From NCBI RefSeq assembly GCF_023370115.1, contig NZ_CP097160.1:1240001-1304000 (forward strand): DNA of 64,000 bases, in the 5' to 3' direction. Each line of letters starts with the position of its first letter. Within the stretch, counting starts at the first letter, position 1. Under the pieces are notes generated by a model. That model was not told the origin of the DNA. It worked only from the letters and a program-made list of their open reading frames with translations, and did not search any database. Both the position numbers and the translations under genes were made by a program. This document shows, piece after piece, positions 35,191-45,861 of this stretch. This DNA is from Gulosibacter sediminis (GTDB lineage Bacteria > Actinomycetota > Actinomycetes > Actinomycetales > Microbacteriaceae).

Positions 35191-36514
35191 CGTACCGCCG
35201 CAGCCGCGGCGGCGCGCCAACTCGCCGCTGCCGGCCTGGCTGCGGCAAACGGTAGGCCACAACGGGCAGCACCGGTGGCTCGTCGACAGCATCTTCGGCA
35301 TCGGCATGATGCTGACGATCGGATTCCCGTTCACGACCCGGGCCGACTGGAGCTACTTCTTTAATTGGGCCTCGGTGCCGGTGTGGCTGCTGTTCACCGC
35401 CGCCTGCGTCATCCGTCGCGTCTCGCCGTGGAGCTCATTCGTGCTCGTCACGATCGGCTTCTGCATCAAGCTGCTGCTCGGCCTTCGGCCGCACGGCATG
35501 GAAATCGCGATCCTCATCGTGCTCTACACGGGTGCCGTCTGGGGCTCGCGCGCGTTGTTCTACCTCACGGCCGTCGCGAGCGTGGTGTACCCCGTGGTGC
35601 AATCGGCGTACATCGCGACGTTCCCGCAAGACATGCCGTTCATCACGATCTTCGCGGGCGACGGTATCGTCAGCCTCGACCGCATCATCGTGAACTTCTC
35701 GATCGTCGCCGTGCCGCTCACACTCTTCGCGATGATCAGTTGGGTCGCCGGCGCCCTGCAGCGCATGCAGATCTCGACGAGCCGCTCGGCGCACTCGGCA
35801 CAGATCGCCGAGCTCGAATATCAGCGTGCGCAAGAACAGCTGGTGGTCGAACAGGAGCGCAGCCAGATCGCCCGCGACATGCACGACGTTGTCGCGCACT
35901 CGCTGGCCGTAGTGGTCGCGCAGGCCGACGGAGGCCGATATCTCATGAAGAGCTCACCGCAGGCGGTTGAACCGGTGCTCGCGACCATTTCCGAGACCGC
36001 CCGCGACGCGCTGCTCGACGTGCGCGGCCTGCTCTCGCAGCTGCGGCACACGCAGGCCGAAACTGAGCGAAAGACGCTCGACGACCTCACGCCGCTCATC
36101 GGCCGCATCCGCGCCGCGGGCCTTAATCTGCAGACGAACGTGCAGGGGGAGCGGCACCCCGTGGGCGCGAACGCCGAGGTCGCCATCTACCGGCTCGTGC
36201 AGGAGTCGCTCACGAACGCCCTGAAGTACGGCGACGGGAGATTCCCGACTCGACTGCAGACGCTGTGGGGCGAGCAGTTCGAGATCACCGTGCGCAACCG
36301 AGTCTCGCGCAAGCCGAAATTCCAGAGAGGTTCGCGCCACGGGCTCGTCGGGATGCGCGAACGGCTCGCCGTCGTCGGGGGCACCGTCACCGCCGGGCCA
36401 CAGGGCGATGACTGGGTGGTGACCGCGACGGTACCCTATGCGGATCGCTCGCGCGCCGCAGCAACTCCGGGCTTGCCGAACCTGCAGAACGAGGATGCGA
36501 ACGGCACAACGTAA
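35156..36514 (+). CDS. Sensor histidine kinase (HisKA_3/NarL-partner type)
   Basis: 452 residues: four to six membrane segments over residues 40-205, a coiled coil, a HisKA_3 dimerisation/phosphoacceptor helix with His243 in ERSQIARDMHDVVAHSL, and a HATPase domain with NALKYGDG and GLVGMRERLAVVGG. The DxG part of the G1 box is replaced by NRVS, as in many actinobacterial DesK-type kinases. GTG 35156 overlaps era by 35 bases; a later start cannot be excluded. It pairs with the response regulator that starts 9 bases after it. No sensed signal is evident. Confidence 0.9.
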   Translation: MTQSSSAVSASDVPPQPRRRANSPLPAWLRQTVGHNGQHRWLVDSIFGIGMMLTIGFPFTTRADWSYFFNWASVPVWLLFTAACVIRRVSPWSSFVLVTIGFCIKLLLGLRPHGMEIAILIVLYTGAVWGSRALFYLTAVASVVYPVVQSAYIATFPQDMPFITIFAGDGIVSLDRIIVNFSIVAVPLTLFAMISWVAGALQRMQISTSRSAHSAQIAELEYQRAQEQLVVEQERSQIARDMHDVVAHSLAVVVAQADGGRYLMKSSPQAVEPVLATISETARDALLDVRGLLSQLRHTQAETERKTLDDLTPLIGRIRAAGLNLQTNVQGERHPVGANAEVAIYRLVQESLTNALKYGDGRFPTRLQTLWGEQFEITVRNRVSRKPKFQRGSRHGLVGMRERLAVVGGTVTAGPQGDDWVVTATVPYADRSRAAATPGLPNLQNEDANGTT

Positions 36515-36517
36515 TCT
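36512..36517 (+). promoter_or_regulatory. Leaderless -10 hexamer of the response regulator; also the kinase stop codon
   Basis: TAATCT begins with the TAA stop of the kinase gene and ends six bases before ATG 36524. It could give the regulator a promoter of its own. Confidence 0.5.
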
Positions 36518-36523
36518 GGTGCC

Positions 36524-37195
36524 ATGAACGAATCTCCCCAGCCCGGCGGACCGATCCGCGTCGCGCTCGTTGACGACCAGCAGCTCTTCCGCGGCGGAAT
36601 CCGCATGCTGGTCGACTCGCAGGACGACATGGCCTACGTCGCCGAGGCATCCGACGGCGCCGAGGCCGTGCGTCTCGCGATGTCGGTCAAACCCGACGTG
36701 ATTCTCATGGACGTGCGCATGCCGAACATGGACGGGCTCGAGGCAACCCAGCAGATCGTTGCCCGTGGGCTCGAAAGCCGCATCCTCATCCTCACCACCT
36801 TCGACCTCGACAAGGCCGTGGCTCGCGCGGTCGCCGCCGGTGCTTCGGGCTTCGTGCTCAAGGACGCCGACCCCGAGTTCCTCCTCGCCGCGATCCGCAC
36901 CGTGCACGGCGGCTCCGAGGTGTTCGCGGCGCAGGCGACCGCCGACCTCATCCGCCGCTTCTCTCAATCGCCGAACCGACTCGAGGGCGAGCCGGAGGAG
37001 TTCGAGGCGCTCACCGAGCGCGAACGCGAGATGTTCTTCCTCGCGGCCAAGGGCATGTCGAACGGCGAAATCGCCACCCAGGAGTTCCTCTCGGAGGCGA
37101 CCGTCAAGACGCACATTTCGCGCATCCTCGCGAAGCTCGGCCTGCGCGACCGCGTGCAGCTGGTCGTCTACGCGTACGAGCACGGGCTGCTCTAA
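36524..37195 (+). CDS. NarL/FixJ-family response regulator
   Basis: 223 residues: receiver domain with phospho-acceptor Asp63 (VILMDVRMPNMDGL), acid pair Asp17/Asp18 region (VALVDDQQLF), TTF and FVLKDA switch motifs, and a C-terminal LuxR-type HTH (LTEREREMFFLAAKGMSNGEIA ... TVKTHISRILAKLGLRDR). It should be phosphorylated by the adjacent kinase and bind DNA as a dimer. Target genes are not known; the pseudo-ATPase gene that follows is the nearest candidate. Confidence 0.95.
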   Translation: MNESPQPGGPIRVALVDDQQLFRGGIRMLVDSQDDMAYVAEASDGAEAVRLAMSVKPDVILMDVRMPNMDGLEATQQIVARGLESRILILTTFDLDKAVARAVAAGASGFVLKDADPEFLLAAIRTVHGGSEVFAAQATADLIRRFSQSPNRLEGEPEEFEALTEREREMFFLAAKGMSNGEIATQEFLSEATVKTHISRILAKLGLRDRVQLVVYAYEHGLL

Positions 37196-37276
37196 ATTGC
37201 GCCTCGGCCACAGAGTCATCCCTCCGTATGACGCCCGTTCGGATGTGTCGCTGACGAATCATGCCGAGCCTGGTCG

Positions 37277-37282
37277 TAACGT
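37277..37282 (+). promoter_or_regulatory. Leaderless -10 hexamer of the pseudo-ABC ATPase gene
   Basis: TAACGT, seven bases (TAGACGC), then ATG 37290. No Shine-Dalgarno is present. Confidence 0.5.
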
Positions 37283-37289
37283 TAGACGC

Positions 37290-38030
37290 ATGAACGCCCA
37301 ACCCAAATTCGCAGCCGGGCAACACGCCCCCGGTGCGTACGGGATGGAAGTGTTCGGCCTTCACCGCACCGGCAACGCGCCCCTGCACCGAGTCAGCTTT
37401 GTTGCCCGTCGTGGCGAGACTACGGCGCTGCTCTCGCCCGATGGCTCGGGCGGTGCCGTGCTGCGCGCGGCCCTCGGCTTTGAGCCCGTTGAGTCGGGCT
37501 TCAGCGTGATCGAGGGGCGGCGGTTCGTTCCGGCACCGGGGCAAGAGCCCATCGCTGACCCGGAGCGAGTCGGCGTGCTGCTGCGCGACCCGGTCATCAC
37601 GCCCGGGCGCACGCTTGACGAACACCTGCGCCAGGGGCTGCTGCCGAATCACCGTGGCGCCCTCGGGCAGCAAGAGGTGCAGCAGCTGCGTGATTCACTC
37701 GGCTTCATGAACGCCGGCAGCGCGATCGTCTCGGAGCTACCGCTGTCGCTGCAGTACCGCGTCGCCATCGGCAGGGCCGTTGCGGCCAGGCCAGCCATCA
37801 TCGCCGCGGACGATCCCTACGCAAACCTGCCGGAGCGCGAGCGGCACCTGCTCGTATCGCTGTTGCGCGCCGTCGCGAGCGAACACGGCATCGGCATCGT
37901 CCACGCCACCGGCGACGTCGACCTGGCCACCCGCGCGAATCACGTCGTCGTGATCGAGGGCGGCCGCATCACGAACGACCTGCGCGGCACCCTCCGCGTG
38001 CAGCGGCTGCTCGGCCGCAACGTTCGGTAG
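37290..38030 (+). CDS. Degenerate ABC-type ATPase-like protein, motifs lost
   Basis: 246 residues with the layout of an ABC nucleotide-binding domain but almost all catalytic motifs altered. The P-loop GPNGSGK(S/T) is SPDGSGGAV (49-57), so the Lys is Gly55; the signature LSGGQ is LPLSLQYRVAIGRAVA; Walker B and catalytic Glu read IIAADDPYANL (Asp for Glu); the switch region is VHATGDVDLATRANHVVVIEGGRI. The overall fold is preserved, with no frameshift or stop, and codon use is like its neighbours, which argues for a retained non-hydrolytic role and not decay. No permease is next to it. It lies downstream of a histidine kinase/response regulator pair. Confidence 0.75.
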   Translation: MNAQPKFAAGQHAPGAYGMEVFGLHRTGNAPLHRVSFVARRGETTALLSPDGSGGAVLRAALGFEPVESGFSVIEGRRFVPAPGQEPIADPERVGVLLRDPVITPGRTLDEHLRQGLLPNHRGALGQQEVQQLRDSLGFMNAGSAIVSELPLSLQYRVAIGRAVAARPAIIAADDPYANLPERERHLLVSLLRAVASEHGIGIVHATGDVDLATRANHVVVIEGGRITNDLRGTLRVQRLLGRNVR

Positions 38031-38057
38031 CTCGACAAGCGTCGATTTCGGCGGTGC

Positions 38058-38063
38058 TAGGCT
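38058..38063 (+). promoter_or_regulatory. -10 hexamer of the leuA leader transcript
   Basis: TAGGCT ends six bases before the leader-peptide ATG at 38070, so the transcript starts at the leader peptide itself. Confidence 0.55.
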
Positions 38064-38069
38064 AAACGC

Positions 38070-38101
38070 ATGCATTCGTACGGCACCCTCCTTCTTCTGT
38101 G

Positions 38102-38117
<16 letters not shown>
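38070..38117 (+). CDS. leuL: leuA leader peptide with four consecutive Leu codons
   Basis: A 15-codon open frame, MHSYGTLLLLCRGGA, ends with TAG at 38115-38117. Four Leu codons in a row (CTC CTT CTT CTG, 38088-38099) precede a strong hairpin and the leuA start 71 bases later. Too short for homology evidence, but Leu codon density, position, a matching promoter and the hairpins downstream make it a typical ribosome-mediated attenuation leader. Leucine attenuation of leuA has been proposed for actinobacteria from comparative work. The function here is inference. Confidence 0.7.
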
Positions 38118-39927
<1,810 letters not shown>

Positions 39928-39941
39928 CTCGAGGGCTGAGG

Positions 39942-40706
39942 ATGCCGAACTATACCGACGAGGTCGTGATTCTTCGCGGCCGTCCGCTCGGCGAGGCCGA
40001 CCGCATCCTCACCTGTTTCGGGCGACAGCACGGCAAGATCAGTGCTGTCGCCCGGGGCGTGCGCCGCACAGCCTCGAAGTTCGGCGCCCGCGTCGAGGCG
40101 GGCAACGTCATCGACGCGCAGTTCTACACGCGCGGCCACGGGCCCGCCGGGCTCGACACGCTCACCCAAGCCGTGACGGTGCACAGCTTCGCGGCGAAGA
40201 TGGTCGACGACTTCGACGTGTACACGATGTCGGCCGCGATCCTCGAGGCGGCCGACCGCATCCTCGAGGCCGAGCCGGCGCCGCTCCAGTTCGCCCAGCT
40301 CGTCGGCTCGCTGCGGTACCTGGCGCGGCGCGAGCATCCGGCCGGGCTCGTACTCGATGCGTACCTGCTTCGGTCGCTCGCGCTGGCCGGCTGGCGGCCG
40401 ACGTTCACCGATTGCGCTCGGTGTGGCAAAGCCGGGCCGCACTCACGTATCTCGCTCACCGCCGGCGGCGCCGTCTGTGACGACGATGCCCGCTCGACCG
40501 GGGCCGTCATGTACGCCGACGTCGACACCATGCGCCTGCTCTGGGCCTTGCTCGCGGGCAATTGGGGCGTCGCCGAGGCGACCGACGACGGCACGCGCGC
40601 GGCGGCCCACCGCATCGTGAGCGCCTACGCGCAATTCCACCTCGAACGCGGGCTGCGGTCGATGACGGTGCACGACCAGGATCGCTCCGGGCCCGGCGTA
40701 CCCTAA
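39942..40706 (+). CDS. recO: DNA repair protein RecO
   Basis: 254-residue recombination mediator that loads RecA through RecF/RecR pathways. The OB-fold start ([39 protein letters not shown]) and the central helical region are standard; the zinc region shows CARCGK and a single later Cys (VCDDDA). ATG 39942 follows GAGGGCTGAGG. It lies 14 bases after leuA and its stop overlaps the -10 hexamer of uppS. Confidence 0.92.
   Translation: MPNYTDEVVILRGRPLGEADRILTCFGRQHGKISAVARGVRRTASKFGARVEAGNVIDAQFYTRGHGPAGLDTLTQAVTVHSFAAKMVDDFDVYTMSAAILEAADRILEAEPAPLQFAQLVGSLRYLARREHPAGLVLDAYLLRSLALAGWRPTFTDCARCGKAGPHSRISLTAGGAVCDDDARSTGAVMYADVDTMRLLWALLAGNWGVAEATDDGTRAAAHRIVSAYAQFHLERGLRSMTVHDQDRSGPGVP
40699..40704 (+). 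promoter_or_regulatory. Leaderless -10 hexamer of uppS
   Basis: TACCCT, seven bases (AAACGGT), then ATG 40712. The recO stop TAA begins at its last base. Confidence 0.55.
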
Positions 40707-40711
40707 ACGGT

Positions 40712-41515
40712 ATGACTACGCCCGAGACCCGCACGTTCAAGCCCCTGGACTGGACGGGACTCACTCCACCGTCGTTCCCAGCCGCAGCCGTGCCGGCACA
40801 CGTCGCCGTCGTCATGGACGGAAACGGTCGCTGGGCGAACCAGCGGGGGCTTCCCCGCACCGAGGGGCACCGCGCCGGCGAGGCGGCGCTGCTCGACGTC
40901 GTCGCGGGCGCGATCCAGGCCGGAGTGAAGCACCTCTCGGTCTATGCATTCTCGACCGAGAATTGGGCCCGCTCGGCCGCCGAGGTGCGATTCCTCATGG
41001 GCTTCAACCGCGAGGTGCTGCACCGGCAACGCGACCAGCTACACGAGTGGGGCGTCAAGGTCGTGTGGTCGGGCAACCGCACCCGCCTCTGGAAATCGGT
41101 GATCAAGGACCTCCTCGCCGCTGAGGAACTCACCCGCCACAACACCGGCATGACGCTGAACATGTGCGTCAACTACGGCGGCCGGGTCGAGCTGCGGGAT
41201 GCGGTGCAAGCGATCGCGCGCGACGTCGCGGCGGGCAAGCTCAAGCCCGAGCGCATCCGCGAGTCGCACATCGCCGCGCACCTCTACCAACCGCAGCTAC
41301 CTGACGTCGATCTCTTCGTGCGTTCGTCGGGCGAGCAGCGCACTTCGAACTTCCTGCTCTGGGAGTCGGCGTATGCCGAGATGGTCTTCCTCGACACGCT
41401 CTGGCCCGACTTCACGCGGGAAGACCTCTGGCGCGCCATCGGCCTCTACATCTCGCGCGACCGCCGCTTCGGTGGCGCGGTCGACGCGCCACAGGGCGTC
41501 ACGCAAACGCCGTAG
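40712..41515 (+). CDS. uppS: Isoprenyl transferase (polyprenyl diphosphate synthase, UppS type)
   Basis: Cis-prenyltransferase making the undecaprenyl or decaprenyl lipid carrier for wall synthesis. 267 residues; [13 protein letters not shown] (catalytic Asp36) opens the domain, with [22 protein letters not shown] and the C-terminal [19 protein letters not shown]. The product length cannot be told from the sequence alone. The ATG choice rests on the leaderless promoter. recO-uppS linkage is common in actinobacteria. Confidence 0.93.
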   Translation: MTTPETRTFKPLDWTGLTPPSFPAAAVPAHVAVVMDGNGRWANQRGLPRTEGHRAGEAALLDVVAGAIQAGVKHLSVYAFSTENWARSAAEVRFLMGFNREVLHRQRDQLHEWGVKVVWSGNRTRLWKSVIKDLLAAEELTRHNTGMTLNMCVNYGGRVELRDAVQAIARDVAAGKLKPERIRESHIAAHLYQPQLPDVDLFVRSSGEQRTSNFLLWESAYAEMVFLDTLWPDFTREDLWRAIGLYISRDRRFGGAVDAPQGVTQTP

Positions 41516-41529
41516 TGCCGACAATCTGC

Positions 41530-41535
41530 TTTACT
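41530..41535 (+). promoter_or_regulatory. Possible leaderless -10 hexamer of lipB
   Basis: TTTACT lies seven bases upstream of the GTG start at 41543, at the geometry seen at other genes here, but the hexamer departs from TANNNT at its second base. Confidence 0.3.
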
Positions 41536-41542
41536 GGACGGC

Positions 41543-42193
41543 GTGCAACAACTACGCCTCTTTGAATCAGGCCGTTCGAAATACCTCGATGTCGACGCGA
41601 CGCAGCGGCGCATCCATGCTGAGGTCGCCGCGGGCAACCACGCCGACACGGTGATCTACTCCGAGTTCGAGCCCGTCTCCACCGCCGGGTCGCGCACCGC
41701 CGACGCCGACATTCCGAACGAGGATGTGCCGATCGTGCGCATCGACCGCGGCGGGTCGGTGACCTACCACGGCCCGGGGCAGCTCGTCGCGTATCCGATC
41801 GTGCTCATCCGCGGCCGCCAGGATGTCGTCGCCTACGTGCGCGCTCTCGAAGCCGCGGTGATGGGTGCCGTCGCCGAACTTGGTGTGCAGAGCCAACGCG
41901 TCGACGGCCGCACCGGCGTGTGGATCGTGCGCGACGGTGCGCCCGACCGGAAGCTCTGCGCCATTGGCGTGCGTTTCTCGAAGCACGCGACCATGCACGG
42001 CCTAGCGCTCAACGTGCATCCCGAGCTGCACGACTTCGACCGCATCGTGCCGTGCGGCATCCGCGACGCCGGCGTCACTTCGCTCGCCGAGCTCGGCGTC
42101 GACGCGAGCCTCGCCGAGGTCGCCGACGTGCTGCACCCGCACCTTGACCGTCAACTTGTCCGCTTCCAGGCACCCGTGGAGGTGACCGTATGA
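41543..42193 (+). CDS. lipB: Octanoyltransferase LipB
   Basis: Transfers octanoyl from ACP to lipoyl domains of E2 and H proteins. 216 residues; the family motifs [18 protein letters not shown], the catalytic Lys in [10 protein letters not shown] and the catalytic Cys in VPCGI are all present. GTG 41543 gives [16 protein letters not shown]. It overlaps lipA by four bases (ATGA), so the lipoylation pair is co-translated. Confidence 0.95.
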   Translation: MQQLRLFESGRSKYLDVDATQRRIHAEVAAGNHADTVIYSEFEPVSTAGSRTADADIPNEDVPIVRIDRGGSVTYHGPGQLVAYPIVLIRGRQDVVAYVRALEAAVMGAVAELGVQSQRVDGRTGVWIVRDGAPDRKLCAIGVRFSKHATMHGLALNVHPELHDFDRIVPCGIRDAGVTSLAELGVDASLAEVADVLHPHLDRQLVRFQAPVEVTV

Positions 42194-43215
42194 ACACGCT
42201 CGCACCCGAAGGGCGAAAGTTGCTGCGCGTCGAGGCGCGTAACGCCGAGACCCCGATTGAGACCAAGCCCGAGTGGATTCGCACGCGTGCGACCGCGAAC
42301 GAGCAGTATCAGGACGTCAAGCGCCTCGCGCGCCAAAGCAACCTGCACACGGTGTGTGAGGAGGCCGGCTGCCCGAACATCTACGAGTGCTGGGAGGACC
42401 GCGAGGCGACGTTCCTCATCGGCGGCGATCAGTGCACGCGCCGCTGCGACTTCTGCATGATCGCGACGGGCAAACCGCTCGGCTACGACCGCGAGGAGCC
42501 GCTCCGCGTGGCCGAATCGGTGCGCGAGCTCGGTCTGCGCTACGCGACCGTCACGGGTGTCGCGCGTGACGATCTGCCGGACGGCGCATCCTGGCTGTTC
42601 GCCGAGACCGCGCGACAGATTCACGCCCTCAACCCGGGCACCGGCGTCGAGTTGCTCGTCGACGACTTCCGCGGAGGCGACGATGCGATCGTGGCGGTCT
42701 GCGAGGCCCAGCCCGAGGTCTTCGCCCACAACATCGAGACGGTGCCGTGCATCTTCAAGGAGATCCGCCCCGGGTTCCGCTACGACCGATCGCTGCGGAT
42801 GCTCTCGCGGGCGAGCGAGCTCGGCATGGTCACGAAGTCGAACCTCATTCTCGGCATGGGGGAGACCCGCGACGAGATCGAGGCGACGATGCGCGACCTG
42901 CGCGACCACGACGTCGACATCCTCACGCTCACGCAGTACCTGCGCCCGAGCAAGCTGCACCACCCGATCGACCGCTGGGTGAAGCCGGAGGAATTCATCG
43001 AGCTCTCCGACGTAGCCCGCGAGCTCGGTTTCGTGGGCGTCATGGCCGGACCGCTCGTGCGCTCGTCGTACCGCGCCGGCCGACTGTGGGCGCAGGCGAC
43101 CAAGGCGAAGGGACGCCCGATTCCCGAGCAACTCGCGCACCTCGACACCGATACCCCGGCGCGTCAGGAGGCGACCGAGGTGCTCGCTCGGCACACGGCT
43201 AAGATGGGAAGCTGA
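42190..43215 (+). CDS. lipA: Lipoyl synthase LipA
   Basis: Radical SAM enzyme inserting two sulfurs into the octanoyl chain. 341 residues with both iron-sulfur motifs: the auxiliary cluster [12 protein letters not shown] (C-x4-C-x5-C) and the SAM cluster CTRRCDFC (C-x3-C-x2-C). Start overlaps the lipB stop. It is followed by the glyS leader. Confidence 0.97.
   Translation: MNTLAPEGRKLLRVEARNAETPIETKPEWIRTRATANEQYQDVKRLARQSNLHTVCEEAGCPNIYECWEDREATFLIGGDQCTRRCDFCMIATGKPLGYDREEPLRVAESVRELGLRYATVTGVARDDLPDGASWLFAETARQIHALNPGTGVELLVDDFRGGDDAIVAVCEAQPEVFAHNIETVPCIFKEIRPGFRYDRSLRMLSRASELGMVTKSNLILGMGETRDEIEATMRDLRDHDVDILTLTQYLRPSKLHHPIDRWVKPEEFIELSDVARELGFVGVMAGPLVRSSYRAGRLWAQATKAKGRPIPEQLAHLDTDTPARQEATEVLARHTAKMGS
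43200..43205 (+). promoter_or_regulatory. Putative glyS -10 hexamer
   Basis: TAAGAT overlapping the end of lipA, giving a leader of about 55 bases that contains the hairpin GCTGGC (43221-43226)/GCCAGC (43232-43237). Confidence 0.35.
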
Positions 43216-43266
43216 TTCTCGCTGGCCCCGCGCCAGCGCCCGCCCACCATCAGGAGTGTTCAACAG

Positions 43267-44652
43267 ATGGCAGCCTCCAAGCTCGACCAGGTCATCGCGC
43301 TCGCCAAGCGACGCGGCTTCGTGTACCAGGCGGGTGAAATCTATGGAGGTTCGCGCTCGGCATGGGACTACGGCCCCCTCGGCGTCGAACTCAAGGAGAA
43401 CATCAAGCAGCAGTGGTGGCAGTACTTCGTACGCGGCCGCGCCGACATGGTCGGCCTCGACTCGGCCGTCATTCTGCCGAAGCGCGTGTGGGAGGCCTCG
43501 GGCCACGTCGCGACCTTCACCGACCCGCTGATTGAGTGCACGAATTGCCACAAGCGCCAGCGCCAGGATCACCTGCTCGAAGCCTTCGAAGCGAAGAAGG
43601 GCCGCGAGGCGACGGGCATGGACGAGATCGTCTGCCCCGAGTGCGGCACCAAGGGTCAGTGGACCGAGCCCCAGAACTTCTCGGGCCTCATGAAGACCTA
43701 CCTCGGCGCTGTCGACAACGAAGAGGGCCTGCACTACCTGCGCCCCGAGACGGCGCAGGGCATCTTCGTCAACTTCAACAATGTCGTCACGACCGCGCGC
43801 AAGAAGCCGCCGTTCGGCATCGGTCAGGTCGGCAAGTCGTTCCGCAACGAGATCACGCCCGGGAACTTCATCTTCCGCACCCGCGAGTTCGAGCAGATGG
43901 AGATCGAGTACTTCGTGCCGCCGGCGGATGCATCGCAGCACTTCGACGAGTGGGTCGAGGCCTGCTGGAACTGGTTCGTCGACCTCGGCATCAACCCCGA
44001 GCACATGCGCCAGTTCGACGTGCCCGACGGAGAGCGCGCACACTACTCCGACCGCACGATCGACTTCGAGTACGAGTTCGGCTTCACCGGCAGCGCCTGG
44101 GGTGAACTCATGGGTGTGGCGAACCGCACCGACTTCGACCTCAAGTCGCACACCGATGCCTCGGGCACGGCGCTGCAGTTTTTCGACCAGGCCGCTGGCG
44201 AGCACTACACGCCATACGTGATCGAGCCGTCGTTCGGTCTCACCCGCTCACTCATGGCGTTCCTCGTCGACGCGTACGAGGAGGACGAGGCGCCCAATGC
44301 GAAGGGTGGCGTTGACACCCGCACCGTGCTTCGCCTCGACCCGCGGCTGGCTCCCGTCAAGGCCGCCGTGCTGCCGCTGTCGAAGAAGGAGGAGCTCGCG
44401 CCTCTCTCGAAGCGCGTCGCGGACGAGCTGCGTGCCGGGGGTCGTTGGAACATCGACTACGACGACGCGGGCCAGATCGGCCGCCGGTACCGTCGTCAGG
44501 ACGAGATCGGTACCCCGCTCTGCATCACGGTCGATTTCGACTCGCTCGACGATAACGCCGTGACGGTGCGCGACCGCGACACCATGACGCAGGAGCGCGT
44601 GAGCGTCGACCGCCTCTACGGCTACGTCGCGGAGCGCCTGCGCGGCGCCTAA
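43267..44652 (+). CDS. glyS: Glycyl-tRNA synthetase (dimeric class II)
   Basis: 461-residue alpha2-type glycyl-tRNA synthetase, common in Gram-positive bacteria. Visible: [25 protein letters not shown] start, the zinc-type insertion [12 protein letters not shown] and [10 protein letters not shown], the class II motif 2 region [25 protein letters not shown], and the anticodon-binding domain with [17 protein letters not shown] 43267 has CAGGAG upstream. The short leader hairpin is not a T-box. Confidence 0.96.
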   Translation: MAASKLDQVIALAKRRGFVYQAGEIYGGSRSAWDYGPLGVELKENIKQQWWQYFVRGRADMVGLDSAVILPKRVWEASGHVATFTDPLIECTNCHKRQRQDHLLEAFEAKKGREATGMDEIVCPECGTKGQWTEPQNFSGLMKTYLGAVDNEEGLHYLRPETAQGIFVNFNNVVTTARKKPPFGIGQVGKSFRNEITPGNFIFRTREFEQMEIEYFVPPADASQHFDEWVEACWNWFVDLGINPEHMRQFDVPDGERAHYSDRTIDFEYEFGFTGSAWGELMGVANRTDFDLKSHTDASGTALQFFDQAAGEHYTPYVIEPSFGLTRSLMAFLVDAYEEDEAPNAKGGVDTRTVLRLDPRLAPVKAAVLPLSKKEELAPLSKRVADELRAGGRWNIDYDDAGQIGRRYRRQDEIGTPLCITVDFDSLDDNAVTVRDRDTMTQERVSVDRLYGYVAERLRGA

Positions 44653-44683
44653 CCGCGGTTCGGGGTCGCCAATCCCCGCGCGG
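44653..44683 (+). terminator. Possible glyS terminator
   Basis: Outer CCGCG (44653-44657)/CGCGG (44679-44683) with bulge GTT and inner CGGGG (44661-44665)/CCCCG (44674-44678), loop TCGCCAAT, right after the glyS stop. No T tract follows. Confidence 0.4.
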
Positions 44684-44703
44684 GGTGCGAGAATAGTTCG
44701 GTT

Positions 44704-45858
44704 ATGCCGACTGCAACTCTCTCGCACTCTCCCGCGCTGAAGATTGGCGACCTCGAGGTCGCCTCGCCAGTCGTGCTCGCGCCGATGGCCGGAGTGACGA
44801 ACGAGGCGTTCCGCCGGCTCTGCCGTGAATACGGCGCCGGCCTCTATGTCACCGAGATGGTGACAACCCGCGCGCTCGTGGAACGCAACGAATCGACGAT
44901 GCGGCTCATCCACCACCACCCATCGGAAGACATTCGGTCGATACAGCTCTACGGCGTCGACCCGAACACGGTCGGTGACGCGGTCGGCCTGCTCGTCGAC
45001 GAGGATCGCGCCGACCACATCGACCTCAACTTTGGCTGCCCCGTGCCGAAGGTCACGCGCCGCGGCGGCGGCTCGGCACTGCCCTGGAAGTCCGATCTCT
45101 TCGAGGCGATCTGCGCCACGGCGGTGCGACGCGCCGGCGGCGTGCCCCTCACGATCAAGATCCGCAAGGGCATCAACGACGACCACCTGACCTACCTCGA
45201 GGCGGCGAAGATCGCCGAGCAGGCAGGTGTCGCGGCGATCACGCTGCACGCGCGCACGCTCGAGCAGCAGTATTCCGGCACGGCCGACTGGCACGCAATC
45301 CGCACGCTCAAAGAAACGATCTCGTCGATTCCGATCCTCGGCAACGGCGACGTGTTCGAGGGCGAGGACGGACCGCGGATGATGGCCGAGACTGGCTGCG
45401 ACGGCGTCGTGGTCGGGCGAGGCGTGCTCGGCCGCCCGTGGCTCTTCGGCGATCTCGAGGCCGCCTTCTCGGGCAGCGAGCGGCGCATCCAGCCCGGCCT
45501 GCGCGAGGTCGGCCAGGCGATGGTGCGTCACGCCGAACTCCTCGTCGACTTCTTCGGCGACGAGGCGCACGGCTGCCGCGACTTCCGCAAGCACGTCGCC
45601 TGGTACTTCAAGGGCTATCCCGTCGGTGGCGAGCTGCGTAAGCGCTTCGCCCTCATTGACTCGCTCGACGAGCTGCGGTCACTTGCCGACGGGCTTGAGG
45701 ATGCGCCCTGGCCGGGTGCGGGCGCAGAAGGCCCCCGCGGTCGCTCGGGCAGCCCGAAGCGCGCCGTGCTGCCGCAGGGCTGGCTCGACTCGCGCAGCCT
45801 GCTTGCCTCCGAAAGCGCCGACATCGCCGCGGCCGAGCTCGACGTCTCGGGAGGCTAG
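44704..45858 (+). CDS. dusB: tRNA-dihydrouridine synthase (DusB-like)
   Basis: FMN-dependent reductase of tRNA uridines. 384 residues; LAPMAGVTNEAFRRLC, GADSF-like TLHARTLEQQYSG and the catalytic LNFGCPVPKVTRRGGGSAL (Cys in CPxxK) are family hallmarks, with VGRGVLGRPWLF in the FMN phosphate site. The C-terminal tail is longer than usual and low in similarity. It is followed three bases later by dgt; a GAGAATAG hexamer upstream is too weak to call as a promoter. Confidence 0.93.
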   Translation: MPTATLSHSPALKIGDLEVASPVVLAPMAGVTNEAFRRLCREYGAGLYVTEMVTTRALVERNESTMRLIHHHPSEDIRSIQLYGVDPNTVGDAVGLLVDEDRADHIDLNFGCPVPKVTRRGGGSALPWKSDLFEAICATAVRRAGGVPLTIKIRKGINDDHLTYLEAAKIAEQAGVAAITLHARTLEQQYSGTADWHAIRTLKETISSIPILGNGDVFEGEDGPRMMAETGCDGVVVGRGVLGRPWLFGDLEAAFSGSERRIQPGLREVGQAMVRHAELLVDFFGDEAHGCRDFRKHVAWYFKGYPVGGELRKRFALIDSLDELRSLADGLEDAPWPGAGAEGPRGRSGSPKRAVLPQGWLDSRSLLASESADIAAAELDVSGG

Positions 45859-45861
45859 GGG

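Noticed and set aside
43200-43266. Possible T-box upstream of glyS
   Set aside because: The leader is only about 55 bases with one short hairpin, and there is no T-box AGGGUGGNACCGCG-type sequence.
42151-44205. 684-codon minus-strand frame over lipA and glyS
   Set aside because: Antisense shadow crossing two well-supported genes.
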